Below, piece by piece: positions 34,429-46,428 of a stretch of 64,000 nt of DNA. This DNA is from Entonaema liquescens (taxonomy: Eukaryota > Ascomycota > Sordariomycetes > Xylariales > Xylariaceae): positions 868,001 to 932,000 of the forward strand of contig CADCSX010000012.1 of NCBI GenBank assembly GCA_902805475.1. The letters run 5' to 3'. Below the pieces are notes generated by a model, which ran no database searches, was not told where the DNA came from, and saw nothing but the letters and a program-made list of their open reading frames with translations. Made by a program: the position numbers and the translations under genes. Each line of letters opens with the position of its first letter. The first letter of the stretch is position 1.

Positions 34429-34982
34429 GTTGGTAGATGAATTGGATTATAGTCAACTAGTAATTGGGTGTTCTAAAATTGGGTATAATTAAATATTAAC
34501 GAAGACCGAACACGGTTGGATGAGTTTAACAATTTAAATAGCTGATGGAAGTTGGAGAAAGCTCCTTATTCCGAGGTGATGGCATGATAAAGACCAGCCT
34601 TACAATCGATAAACCGAGGTACGCGCTTCGCCTAGCGGGGTCCGCGTAGCAACTTTAACCTATTATGAGCGTCCATTGGACAGGATCATGCCAGGGACAA
34701 GCAGAGCAGCTCTACCTGAGGGTTAGCTGACATGAGCCAAGAGGAACAACCGACTTATCGATAAGATTTGTATCGTTGGAGTAATCTGGGGAAATTGGGG
34801 GAAAATCAAGCTAAAGCTTTAATCCTCCTTTACCAAATAGATTTGCCCCATTATCAGATATGCGACTAACGAGTACTAAGCAACCTGCAAAACACTTCCC
34901 CTTCAAATCTGTAGCCTCGCATCATAACTCGAATCTTTTTCAGCCTAACTTTCAAACCTCCATCAAACCAACACCATCCAAC
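34429..34982. other. Divergent promoter region between acyl-CoA dehydrogenase and cwc2
   Basis: Shared upstream region of two divergent genes, AT-rich, no gene seen. Confidence 0.5.
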
Positions 34983-36146
34983 ATGTCAGAAGAAAGGGAA
35001 CCAGATCAAACAACATCTACGGAGGTAGCTGTAGCGGCACCAAAGAAAGTCAAAAAGATCATTCGCAAGAAACGTCCCGCGCGACCGCAAGTTGACCCTT
35101 CCTTCATAACATCCGAACCTCCCCCACAAACCGGTACTATCTTCAATATTTGGTATAACAAATGGTCAGGTGGTGATCGTGAAGATAAATACCTCTCCAA
35201 GACCCACGCGAAGGGCCGTTGCAACATCGCTAAGGATAGCGGCTACACACGCGCCGATAAGGTTCCAGGTTCCTACTTCTGCCTTTTCTTCGCGCGTGGC
35301 ATATGTCCCAAGGGTCAGGATTGTGAATACCTCCACCGGCTTCCAGGCATTCATGACTTATTTAATCCCAATGTCGACTGTTTCGGCCGCGACAAGCATT
35401 CCGACTACCGCGATGATATGGGTGGTGTAGGTAGTTTTATGCGTCAGAACCGTACTATTTACGTCGGAAGGATACACGTTACGGACGATATCGAGGAGAT
35501 TGTTGCTCGCCACTTCGCCGAATGGGGCCAGGTCGAACGTATACGCGTGCTAAACACACGAGGTGTAGCTTTTATCACCTACACCAACGAAGCCAACGCG
35601 CAATTTGCAAAGGAGGCGATGGCCCATCAGTCTTTGGATCATAACGAAATCCTAAACGTACGATGGGCTACAGCAGATCCGAATCCTATGGCACAGGCAA
35701 GAGAGGCGAGACGTATCGAGGAACAGGCCGCAGAAGCGATCAGGAGGGCGCTACCGGAAGAGTTCATAGCTGAAATTGAGGGCCGAGACCCCGAAGCTAG
35801 GAAACGGCGAAAGATCGAGAGTAGCTTTGGCCTAGAAGGATACGAAGCGCCTGACGATGTATACTTCGCACGTGGTGCACAAGCGGTAAACCCAGCCGGC
35901 AGACAAGGTTACGAACTGGAGCAAGAACAACGGTTAATGATAGAAAACGGCGAAACTGGTGGTGGCGGAATAGCAATTGGGGGGCAACAACAATCCGCAG
36001 AACAAGCAGGGCAAGGAGGAGGCATCTTCTCAAGCAGCACATTAGCAGCATTGAAAACAGCAAAGGTCTCTACAGCCCCGAAAGCCAAGGCAGCATCTTC
36101 AGGACCATTAGTAGCATATGGAAGCGATAGCGAGGACGATGAATAA
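34983..36146 (+). CDS. cwc2: Pre-mRNA-splicing factor Cwc2
   Basis: Single exon, 387 aa from ATG 34983; an in-frame ATG at 34860 adds a Lys/Ser/Pro-rich leader that is less like the family. A basic N-terminus (KKVKKIIRKKRPARPQ) precedes the Torus domain with its CCCH zinc finger (YFCLFFARGICPKGQDCEYLH, residues ~100-120). The RRM has RNP2 TIYVGRIHV and RNP1 RGVAFITY. The C-terminus is Gly/Gln-rich and ends acidic. Cwc2 (RBM22 in animals) is part of the Prp19-associated NTC and contacts the U6 snRNA catalytic core. The window also carries the NTC-linked factor Yju2, though far away. Confidence 0.93.
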   Translation: MSEEREPDQTTSTEVAVAAPKKVKKIIRKKRPARPQVDPSFITSEPPPQTGTIFNIWYNKWSGGDREDKYLSKTHAKGRCNIAKDSGYTRADKVPGSYFCLFFARGICPKGQDCEYLHRLPGIHDLFNPNVDCFGRDKHSDYRDDMGGVGSFMRQNRTIYVGRIHVTDDIEEIVARHFAEWGQVERIRVLNTRGVAFITYTNEANAQFAKEAMAHQSLDHNEILNVRWATADPNPMAQAREARRIEEQAAEAIRRALPEEFIAEIEGRDPEARKRRKIESSFGLEGYEAPDDVYFARGAQAVNPAGRQGYELEQEQRLMIENGETGGGGIAIGGQQQSAEQAGQGGGIFSSSTLAALKTAKVSTAPKAKAASSGPLVAYGSDSEDDE

Positions 36147-36330
36147 GGCTTCACAAACAGATGATATAGCCTCTAGAAGTAGACATGCTAAATTGTATAT
36201 AATTCCGTACACCACCGTCTCGTAATATTAGATACCAGCGCCTAAAGCGCCCAAAATTGCTATAATCCTGCACCTTCAGCCATCCCTAACTATCTTCTTT
36301 ACCACCTTTACTCCGTACCTCTTCAGCTCT

Positions 36331-37251
36331 TTAGCTATTGAATATCCTCGAATACAACAACTCATGCCGCCCAATCCACAGATCCATCACCGGCACGCTC
36401 TGCCCCGCCTCCTCGACCGGCGTATCCCACTCCCGCGCAATCACATCGGCCAGCAAGCCCTGCACCTCGGCCCCCGCCAGTATCCGCTGCGCCTGGTACG
36501 GGCCGAACAGCCCCGCGCGCACCGCCGCCGACACCAGCGCCTTGACGTGGCTCAGCATGAACACGTACGCCGTCTGCCGCAGCGACAGCCCGCAGAGACT
36601 CGCCACGGCGCCGAAGAGCGGCGCTAGGTGTGCTGACGCGGGAGGCGGTAGTTCATCCTTACCACTACCACTACTACTGATGCTGTTGCCCGCGCGTAGT
36701 ATGTCCGCATACGAAGCCAACGTCCCCCGCGGATCCGCCGACGCAGCAATGCTCTTCTCCCAGATACCCAGCAGCGCACGGCCCTGCTGCACGGAAGCCC
36801 GGCGGCCGACCGCGCACACGATAGCCGCGTCCAGCGCGTCGTCGAGGTGTGCGATAGCGTCGGGCGTGGGGTTGCGGTGGGCGGCGAGAGCAAAGGGGAG
36901 CGTGGTGCTGGCGTAGGAGGATACGGAAAGAGGAAGGAAAGACGAGAACGGGGACGAGGCCGCGGAGCGGGAGGATGAGGGGCCGCCGGGGCGCGGCCCG
37001 CGCCGGGTGTGTGCCAGGTACGATTCTAAGCCGGAACTGAATGCGAAGGATCCCAGTGGTAAGGCTGAGTCCGAGAGCAGGAGCAGGTAGTGATGCGCGG
37101 ATTGGGATGAAGGGTACGATAATGATGGCTTGCTGGCTTTGGCAGTGTCTGTTTTCGCTAGCCTTTCTTTCGCTTTTTGTAGACGGAGTTCTAGGTCTGC
37201 GATTTCGTTTTCGAGTACTTCCTGGGACTCATCACTTATAGTTAAATCCAT
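36331..37251 (-). CDS. ureF: Urease accessory protein UreF
   Basis: Single exon, 306 aa from ATG 37251. The first 40 residues are a coiled-coil-like extension (LENEIADLELRLQKAKERL), then the UreF domain begins with LLLLSDSALPLGSFAFSSGLESYL, the family signature, and ends with LWIGRHELLYSRIFNS. Internal Ser/Gly stretches lengthen it over bacterial UreF (~225 aa). UreF acts with UreD and UreG to load nickel into apo-urease. Local GC content is markedly higher than in the neighbours, mostly at third codon positions. The 3' end faces cwc2 across a short gap. Confidence 0.92.
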   Translation of the reverse strand: MDLTISDESQEVLENEIADLELRLQKAKERLAKTDTAKASKPSLSYPSSQSAHHYLLLLSDSALPLGSFAFSSGLESYLAHTRRGPRPGGPSSSRSAASSPFSSFLPLSVSSYASTTLPFALAAHRNPTPDAIAHLDDALDAAIVCAVGRRASVQQGRALLGIWEKSIAASADPRGTLASYADILRAGNSISSSGSGKDELPPPASAHLAPLFGAVASLCGLSLRQTAYVFMLSHVKALVSAAVRAGLFGPYQAQRILAGAEVQGLLADVIAREWDTPVEEAGQSVPVMDLWIGRHELLYSRIFNS

Positions 37252-37594
37252 CACGTCATTATTAAATGAACATCACTTGGAAATAGAGTATACGAACTTA
37301 AGAGGTAGTGAGGAAAAAGAATATCTTGATCCGTTTGCATTAACATTGAAGTTCATGACAATCTTTTAATCTTACAAAAAAAGGCTTATCTCTCTCCCTG
37401 GTATCTCCACCTAACTTAACTCCTCGACCAAAACCTGAATGCCATCCCTGTGCCAATAGTAGGGGAAAAGGCGTCAAATGAATTTAAAACTCCTGTAATG
37501 CAATGCCATATTATGCCCGTATTTGCCTACAACCGTGTCATGCGCCTGTACCCGTCATTCCAGCCTTCATTCCAGTATTACATGAGACCTAGCT
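37252..37594. other. Intergenic region
   Basis: Short gap with ureF promoter and the 3' flank of cut12; no gene seen. Confidence 0.5.
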
Positions 37595-39795
37595 TCATGG
37601 CTTAATATTCTCCTTGTTGCGGCCACCGTTCCGCTGTCTTTCGAGTTTCTTCTGCTCCAAGCGAGCTCGAGCTGCAGCCTGTCGGTCGGCAGGGAGGGCA
37701 CATCTAGAAGTATTTCCCGAAGTATGATCGGCCTCAGGACCCCCTAAACGAGCAAATTTGTCTCGCACAAGGTCATAACCAAGTCCTTCGCTACCCGAAG
37801 AAAAGGACCGGCCATTATAAGACTTGGGCCTTGAACGCCGTGGCGTTAGCCTCTCTGCGGAACCGTGAGTCTCCACATCGCGATCCACACGATCTGCTCG
37901 AGCAGCACGAGCTGCACGTGCTTCGGCAAGCTTCTGATCGAGCAGCCCTTTCGAAGCTGTTGCATCCCCTGTCGTTGACTGGTTCATTCTGTTTGAGAGG
38001 ACATTGGACATAGCTCTACCAGAGTCGAATGTCGATAGCGAAGTCCTGGACTTTGCAATGGGTCGAGGCGGGGAAATATCTAAGTCGTTCATAACATGCT
38101 CTTTTTCGCGCTGGCTGCTGTCCACTTGATCGTTTTGGTCTCTTCTCGATTGATTCCTAGTATCTTTAAAACCGTTCGACCAGCCGGAAGGGAGGAAAGT
38201 ATCTGTTTTGGCCGGTCTGGGTGTATTATCGTCGAATTCCTCACTATGCCCGAGCAGAGATCTTTGAGTCATGTCAAGCGTAACATCCTCAAGCGAGGCC
38301 GAACGTTTGAGATGGCGTACAGGTGGTTTCTCACTCTCGTATTTGGTGGGCTTGCTAAGTGAGTCGATGTCCACCTTTAGAGCTCGTGTTGCCTTAATTG
38401 AGGGGTTTGCTACCTCAATCGCCTTGATCGTACCCTCCAGCTCAGCGATCTTGTCGTTCTTTGCTTGCAACACTTGTATGGCTTCGGCAGTTCGAGACTT
38501 GGCGTCTTTCTTTAGAGATTCGTAATCCCTTTTCAACTGCCGGATCTCACGATCCTTTGGTGAGACTCCTCCTTGGCTGCCTGTAGCTTCTGCTCCAACT
38601 TCTTCACCTGTATCGAATCTGTAGACCCCCTGTAGATATGCTCGTCCTGTAATTTTGTCGCCCGTTCTTCTGCTTCGCTTAAATCGGCCTTGAGCTTCGT
38701 GACTTCCTTGCGAAGCTTGTCCATTTGCTTTAATTCGGACCGTGCCCGTCTCAATTCTCGATTGACCTCAAGAAGCGTCTGTTCGGTCCTAGGTGACGTA
38801 TCGATACGCCGTCGGTCGGACTGACTAGAACTATATCCGCCTTTATGTTCTTGGATAAGAGCTTCAAGCTCTTTCACTTGGTCTCGATAGTGTGTAGCAA
38901 GTGCAGTCTGCTGCTCCAAATCCTTCACCAGAGTGGCGTCTTCGCGATTACTATTGCGTTTCCTCTTATCCGTACCCTGGGAGGACATAGCAGCAATCTT
39001 CTCCTCCATCTCAGCCACCTTAAGTTGTTCATCCTTCAGCTTTTGAGCTAGTTCGAGTGCTTCAGCGTCCTTCTGCTTGGCGTAAGATTTAGCTAAAGCC
39101 TTGAACTTCACCATGCGCTCGATATCGGCCATTGCCTCATCACGATATCTGTTGAATTCTGCTTTCCAATATTTCCCTGACTCTGAGTGGGGCTCATTAA
39201 GATCCACTGTCATGTCACGGTCACAGATATCATCTTCCCATTCGTCTTCGGATTCGTCCTCAATTGGCTTTGAAGGGGGCTCCTCTTTCTTCTCCTCGAT
39301 GGACTTCCTGGATCTTGTTGAGCGAGAGTTCTCGAGTGCCTGCTGTAGTGTTGACCTTTTTCGTAGACGAGCCGAAGCAAGAGGACTAGCATCTGGACCA
39401 CCACTACCAGCCTTTACATCATGATTAAATGATACACGTTTCCTTCGTGCGGTTCCAGTGCCAGGAGTTAGAAGAATACCCGTTGGTTGCTTGCTTGGGG
39501 ATTGCTTGGTGGGGGAAGTTATGCTATTGGAAGTCGTGTTGTCGTTTTTGTTCTTCGTATATTTGCTGTTGTTTGTTTCGGATGAGCGAGATGTTCCAAA
39601 TAGAGCATTCTTAAATGCGCGAGCGGCAAAGACAGGAGCAGGAGTGTCTGGGGCCTCAAGTTGTGTTGTATCTTCTGTAAGAAATTAGTAGACGTCAATA
39701 ATATAGTATCTACAAGACATCGTACCGTTACCACCAGACGCGTCCTTCGCCCCGGTCGCGCCTTGGAACCCCCTTTTAAGAGCCCACCCGAGCAT
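37595..39795 (-). CDS. cut12: Spindle pole body protein Cut12-like (apparent one-base frame break)
   Basis: Exon 1 is 39795-39726 (MLGWALKRGFQGATGAKDASGGN). After an intron with GTACGA and ACAG ends, exon 2 runs 39674-37595. The first ~150 residues hold the family's phospho-rich region and RRKRVSFNHDVK, a PP1-docking-like KRVSF. A long coiled coil follows (KYWKAEFNRYRDEAMADIERMVKFKALAKSYAKQ...). The frame changes at about 38566-38575, where GCCAAGGAGGAGTC appears one base short. After it, GVSPKDREIRQLKRDYESLKK resumes the coiled coil and the C-terminus ends NKENIKP. With that base the product would be 716 aa. Cut12 in fission yeast anchors the spindle pole and recruits PP1 to control Cdc25/Plo1. 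Assembly error is the likely reason for the break. Confidence 0.82.
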
Positions 39796-40566
39796 TTTGC
39801 TCAATGCAAAGAAGTTGGATTGTTGACGTCAGAGATTTAATAAGTGCTTGTATGAGTGAAGGATTGAGGTTAACGTGAATTTCGGTGCGACGAGATGTTA
39901 AATGTTTACTTTGGCTGACCCGCAGATCTGGGGCAACGCAATCAGACGCTGTGACGCAGTTATTTCAATTGACCCACCTGATACGCTAATGCGCTAACAC
40001 GCTAGCACATGAGCTTAAAAGCCAGCTAAGTTTGGGAAGTATCAAGGAGGTATGTGCAGGTTGTTAGACCTCGAATTTATAGAAATTTAATGGGTACATT
40101 TGGCTACATTTACTCTTTATCTTTGTTATATATGAACGTCCGAGAAATAAACCTAGTAGGTAAGACTGAGCAACAGGCAATCTTGAAAGCAAAAAAAAGC
40201 TTTGACCTTTCCAAATGTATTGTTGATTGTTGATGCAGTACGTGCTGAGATAAGCTTACCAAGTTATGGTGCAAGTTGGTTTCAAGGTATCCACTAAGAT
40301 GCCTATAGATGTACCTATAATTGTACCTAGCTAGCACGTGGGGCTTCTAGGCCAGATACACGTATGAATTTCACCCCACCATCAACGAATCTCAGCCTTG
40401 ACCTTTGACTTGTTACACCGCTATCAACCATTCATACCAGAAATTTAATATGCTATAGTTATTGCTGCAAGATGGCCAAAACTCAGTAGACGACATACAG
40501 CTCCGGCTGTATGAGTCTTCATTCGTTCGTTTTTTTATCGTCTGCGAATGATTCTGAAATATCAAA
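39796..40566. other. Divergent promoter region between cut12 and gcn2
   Basis: Two genes leave in opposite directions from this ~770-bp region. No ORF is supported. The 5' leader of gcn2 probably lies here; short upstream ORFs there were not resolved. Confidence 0.5.
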
Positions 40567-43500
40567 ATGGCTTGGAAGTCATCAACTCCATGGAAAGGGC
40601 CCCAGCAGCTCACCACCAAAACTGACAATGACTCAAACTACCCCGGGCTGAAGCCCGCCAGCCCGGACGTAGGTCCTAAGACACCGTATACTGATGTTCA
40701 AAATGAAGAGATCATGGTTCTCCAGGCCATCTATGGAGACGACTATATCGAGCACAAAGCCGCTAACAGTGCATGGATGAAGTCTGAGCCGTCCTTTGAT
40801 ATTCGTGTTAGAGCTTTATCCGATCAAGAAGTGGCTGTTACTCTAAGTGTGGTGCTTACGGCTACTTATCCAAAATCTGCGCCATTACTCAGTCTCAAGG
40901 ATGAGGGAAGTCTAAAGGAATCCACTGTGTTTAAGCTGCAAAAGTTCATCGAGACGAAGCCTAGGTCCTTAATTGCACTTGAGCAACCAGAACCTATGAT
41001 ACATGAGTTAGCGCAAGGTCTTCAAGATATCCTTGAAGATGCTGCTCAGGCAAAGGCTCAAGGACTAGAATTGCCCTCATTAGAGGAAGAGAGAGCGGCT
41101 CACGAGGCTGAACTAGCCAGACAAGCTCGAGAGCAGCAAGAAGAAGAAGAGCGTAGGAGACAAGATGCAATGAGAGAGGAGGAGAGAGTAATGCAAGATA
41201 TGATACAAAAGGAAGTTGACCGGCAGCGAACGAAAGTTAAGGAATCTAAGAAGAGAAACAAAAACACAAATGCTTCGAGCCACACACAAGATTCCCGGAT
41301 CCTAGAGGCCGGAAAGATTGAGTTCGATCAAACATGTGAAGCCGCCGATTCCATTGGTAATGTGTTCGTATTCAATGTCGTCACTGGAAGAAGCGAATTT
41401 AGAAAGGGGCAGGTAGCAATCACGTATCTTGTCTGGCCGGAGATTTCTGGTGAACGAAATGGACCAAGTCTAGCCCTAAAAGAATTCCAATTACGATCAA
41501 CCTCTAAGGAATCTTCTCAGTTCAAGAAGCAACTACAGGCTCTCGAGGGTGAATTAGAATCTGTTAAGAAGTTATCTCATCGGAACGTTCTTGAACTCCT
41601 AAATTTCCGTATCGATCGAGACTATGAAGAGGCTGAGTCGGCGTCCATGACTTGGACCGCACGACTTTTAACACCACTGGCAGATAAAGGCCCACTCGGG
41701 GAGCTGTTGGATCTTGCAGGAAGGCTTGACGTGGGAAAAGTCCGCTCATGGACAGCAGACCTTCTCGACGCTTTGGGCTATCTACACGGCCATGGAATTA
41801 CCCACCAAGACATCCATCCCGGTAACATACTACTATTCAGAGAGTCAACTGGCGATGTTATTCCGAAGCTTTCGGATGTGACATATCAGAGAGAAATGCA
41901 CAACCTCTCCCATCGATCTCAGAAGAATTCATCGGCAAATGCAGCAAGGTCCACTTACTGGTTACCACCAGAGGTCGCTGGTAGCTCACGACCTCAATTC
42001 ACACAAAAAACCGACATCTGGGACTTAGGTGTCGTTTTCTTACAAATGATCTTCGGTCTAGATGTATTTCAGAAATATCACTCTCCAGCTGCTCTAATGG
42101 AATCGCTCTCTCTTTCTAAACCATTACACGAATTAGTGGCTAGGTTTTTCAAACTTGATCCTAGGAAGCGTCCTCGTGCATTTGAGTTGAGCTCCAGTGA
42201 ATTTTTAGCTACCGATGCCCCAGTCATCATTGATGATACCTCTGCCGTCTTCTCACCTTCGCAGTCTCTCGGCTCACTGACACAGGCTTTACCCACACGA
42301 TTAAGGCGTGACTCCTCTGTTCGCGGGGCGGCCTTTTCAAGATATAGGGAAGACTTCGTCGAAGAAGCACGGCTAGGTAAGGGAGGCTTTGGCGAAGTCG
42401 TTAAGGCACGGAAAAAGCTGGATGGCCAAATTTATGCTATCAAGAAAATTACCCAACGTTCCCAATCAAGCCTCACTGAGATATTGAAAGAGGTTAGACT
42501 ACTTTCTCAGCTAAGTCACCCAGCGGTTGTGAGATACTACAACACTTGGCTAGAAGAAATCCCCGATGTACTAGATTCGGAAGAAGATGCATCAACTGAA
42601 GATGCCAACACTGATTCCAAGGGTACCACTTCTCAAGGTATTGATATCCAATTCGCCGCTAGCACCGGTGGTTTGGACTTTATATCTTCGAGTCATCCCA
42701 ATATAGAATTTGGCTACGACGACTCCGAAGTTGAAGACGATGAAGAAACGGAGGAAGACGACGACGATGATGACGAGTCAGATGTTGATTCCGACATCGA
42801 TGATTCTATGCCTTCGCCTACCAGAGTTAAGAGTAACCAAAGACATTACAGGACCGTGATGTATATATCCATGGAATATTGTGATAAAAGGGTAAGTCTT
42901 TTATTTGGTAACTCCTAATCATCTATAGACAACTGCTAACATTGTGGGTAAGACGCTCCGGGATCTTATTCAGAGGAACCTCTGGAAAGAAACCGAAGAG
43001 GTCTGGCGTTTGTTTCGGCAGGTTTTGGAAGGGTTGGTTCATATCCATGGGCTAAATATAGTTCACCGTGACCTTAAACCAGAAAACATCTTCATTGGCC
43101 TTGGCCCTGATGGGGTCAATAATGTTAAGATTGGTGATTTTGGGTTGGCTACTACTGGTAACTTTGCCGTCGATAAAGCTGTCGGCGGCAGCTTGGATAC
43201 GGGTGACTTAACGAGAAGTATTGGAACATCATATTATGTTGCTCCTGAAGTCCGAAGGACTGGTGGGGGGTCGTATACCTCAAAAGTCGACGTAAGTCAT
43301 CCTATCGTTGTTCTCTCTGGTCCTATTTCCTAACTCAGTCCAAGATGTACTCGCTCGGAATCATATTTTTCGAAATGTGTTATCATCCAATCCTGGGTAT
43401 GGAGAGAGCAGATAAGCTAGGAAAACTAGGAACTTCTTCTCTCCTACCCGACGACTTCCAACCCGGTGACAAGGTAAAATCAGATATTGTGCTGTCTCTA

Positions 43501-45607
43501 GTTACGCATGACGTAAAAGAGCGTCCGAGCAGCCTTGAATTGCTACGAAGTGGAAAGTTGCCTATCCAGATGGAAAATGAGACAACACGAAGAGCACTTG
43601 CGAGTCTTACGAGTTCTGCTTCACCGTATTATCCAAAGGTCGTTTCGGCTTTATTCTCGGTACCTTTGGAACCAACGAAGGATTATGCGTGGGATCTGAC
43701 AACACCTAACCCGACGGCGACGGAATTATTATATCAAAGTTCGGTCAAAGAAGAACTAATATCGGTGTTCCGCCACCACGGCGCAGTTGAAACGCCTCGT
43801 AGTTCGTTATATCCTCGCTCTCCCCATTACTCTCCAAATCAAGATATCGTTCAGTTATTGGATCAAAATGGCACAGTAGTCCAATTACCATTTGACTTAA
43901 TGCTCGGAAATGCTAGGGCGTTGGCAAAGCATACTAACCTGTCAACTGTTCGGAAATCCTTCACGTTCGGTAACGTTTACCGGGACAGAAGAAATGGCGG
44001 ACAACCTCTCATGGTTGGCGAGGTCGACTTCGACATTGTCTCTACGAATACTCTAGACCTGGCTTTGAAAGAAGCCGAGGTAATCAAAGTGTTGGACGAG
44101 ATTATCAACACGTTCCCCTTGACATCACCAATGTGCTTTCATCTCGGTCATTCTGATTTACTACAACTTATATTCGACTTCTGTAACGTGGATTTGACTG
44201 CGAGGCAATTGGCCGCCGAGTCTCTTAGCAAGCTAAACATACACTCCTATACATTTCAAAGATTCGGGCGGAACTTCGTTCGCCTATGATCGGAATATCA
44301 GCCACTAGTATTGAGGATCTCCGACGATTCGATTTCCGAGGTAAGTCGTTAACTCATAAGTCAGCTAGTGTGATCGAAATATTAACAGCGTTCCAGATAC
44401 ACCAGCGAAAGCGTTCGCTAAACTCAAGGCAATTTTTGAGGGAAGCCGGATGTACGAAAAATTACAACCAACTCTTGCTCATTTAAAAGACGTAGTCGAG
44501 TACACCAAACGCCTCGGCGTCAATGCGAAGATTTATATCAACCCCCTGAGCAGCATTAAGGAAAACTTCTTCTCTGGCGGAATTCTATTTCAGTGCCTAT
44601 ATGACAAGAAGTTTAAAGATGTATTTGCTGCAGGTGGTCGCTATGATAGTTTAATCAAAGCGCACCGACCAAAAATAGGAGAAGGGCCTCACGCAGTTGG
44701 TTTTAGCTTGGCGTGGGAGAAGTTGGCACGGTTACCGAAACCTGGGGGGAAGTTTTTGAAGAAGCTTGAGGAAGAAACATCCGGAATCTTTAATACTAAA
44801 CGAGTAAGTTTACTAATAACACTCCCCCATACTCTATCTCAGTATCATCTAATTGCTTTTAAGTGTGATGTGCTAGTGGCTAGCTTTGACGCACAAACTC
44901 TCCGTACAGCGGGCATCGAAATCCTTTCAATGCTATGGTCCCACGACATCAGCGCCGAGCTTGCGCGGGATTCTCGGTCCCCAGAAGAGCTCACGTCGAG
45001 GAATCGCGACGAGACGTACTCGTGGATCGTCATAATTAAACAGGATAACGTACTGAAGATCAGAACCATGGACCGCAAGGACGTGCCCGACGCCGAGATC
45101 TCGACATCGCAACTCCTCCCATGGCTGCGCGCCGCACAACGCGAGCGCGGCACCACCACAAAGCAATCCGAGACCACCGGCGGCAGTAGCAATGCAGCGC
45201 CCGTCTCCCAAGGCGGCGCCGTAACGGCGAATCCAAACCAGGAAGTCAGCGTGCTAGTCGCAGGCACCAAGTCCAAGAAATTCAACCGGCTGGTGGTGAT
45301 CGAGCAGGCGCAGGCCAACGCGGCGGGGCTGCTGCAGTCGTTCCTCTCAGGGCCAATCGCGGCCGTCGAGACGTCGGACGTGGTGCTAGACCTGATCCAG
45401 GAGACGCGGCTCTCGGAGGCCGAGAGCTGGCGCAGGGCCGAGCAGTCCGTCGAGAAGAACGAGCGCAGGTATCTCCGCGAGATCCACGAGATGCTGCTCG
45501 CGTGGCGCGCCGACTGGGAGAAGAAGAGTGCCGACGGCGCCAGTCGTCATGCGTTTGTGTACAATTTTCGCACGACGAAGTGTGTTTACTACGACCTGGG
45601 GGCGTGA
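40567..45607 (+). CDS. gcn2: eIF2-alpha kinase GCN2 (apparent one-base frame break)
   Basis: Exons 40567-42891, 42953-43291, 43345-44340, 44397-44803 and 44864-45607. The domains in order are: RWD (NEEIMVLQAIYGDDYIE, ~50-150); Glu/Arg-rich coiled coil; pseudokinase with HQDIHPGNILL in place of HRD; the true kinase (LGKGGFGEVVKA near residue 603, an acidic insert, IVHRDLKPENIF near 812, IGDFGLA); the HisRS-like domain (VFAAGGRYDSLIK); and a C-terminal ribosome-binding region. The fourth intron, 60 bp, is stop-free and in frame, but removal gives the conserved KRCDVLVASF. At 44251-44256 (ACATTT) the frame is one base short; adding it leads into KIRAELRSPMIG and a total of 1,603 aa, the normal size. 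GCN2 phosphorylates eIF2-alpha when uncharged tRNA accumulates. Confidence 0.93.
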
Positions 45608-46428
45608 GTGTGATGTGATGTACGTGTTGGTGAGTATGTGCCGCTCTATCTAATAAGTAGGTAAACGAATGTGTAACTCTACGGTTGATACGTCTATGTA
45701 TGTATTAACGAGGGGAGGATGGTGTTGAAGGTTGAGGCTTGGCTTGGCTACGTGTAGATACCCTTGGAATTAAACCAATCCCGCTCTTCAAACCTTTTGA
45801 ACCCTTTCATATACTTCTTTCGTATGATCTAACTCGTCACGGCAGCCAACACCCAGTTATCACTAGCGAGCGATATTCAAAGGACATATTTGAGTATAAG
45901 GAGTTCGTTATCTGCCTGCGACCTACTTAAGGGATATTCCTACGGTTCGGTTCAAAATAGCACTAACAGAACTAAACACAAGATAAACGAATACAATTTA
46001 AAGATTCCTCTAACTTTTAAGTAACTGCTTAAAGCATATATATACATGCTGGAGATGAGATAAAGATATATACCCAATACAGGGCTAAGGCGTGGTCAAT
46101 CATGATGGCCCTACCACCTAGTCGTTAACGAGTCTTCGGGCTGTGAATTCATACACATCATATATACAGCGTTAAATGTACAGAGTCGAGACGGTTCCGC
46201 TTCTGCGCGGCGTGACACATTGGCTACTGTGGGAGATAACCGAAGATCTTTCTTTTTTTCATCCCCCCTACTCCGTTAACCCGTATTTTCATGCCAGATA
46301 TCCATCCACCGTTGTGTAAATATCATGGCGCCGTAGGCCGCATGTTGTACAGTAGGCTGTGCAGCAGAGGCACAGACCGAAATAAGCCTACGCCCGACGT
46401 AATATCCAGCTCTTTCCCCTCTATCAAC
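45608..46428. other. Intergenic region between convergent gcn2 and pet127
   Basis: No supported gene; only a 63-codon chance ORF. Confidence 0.5.
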
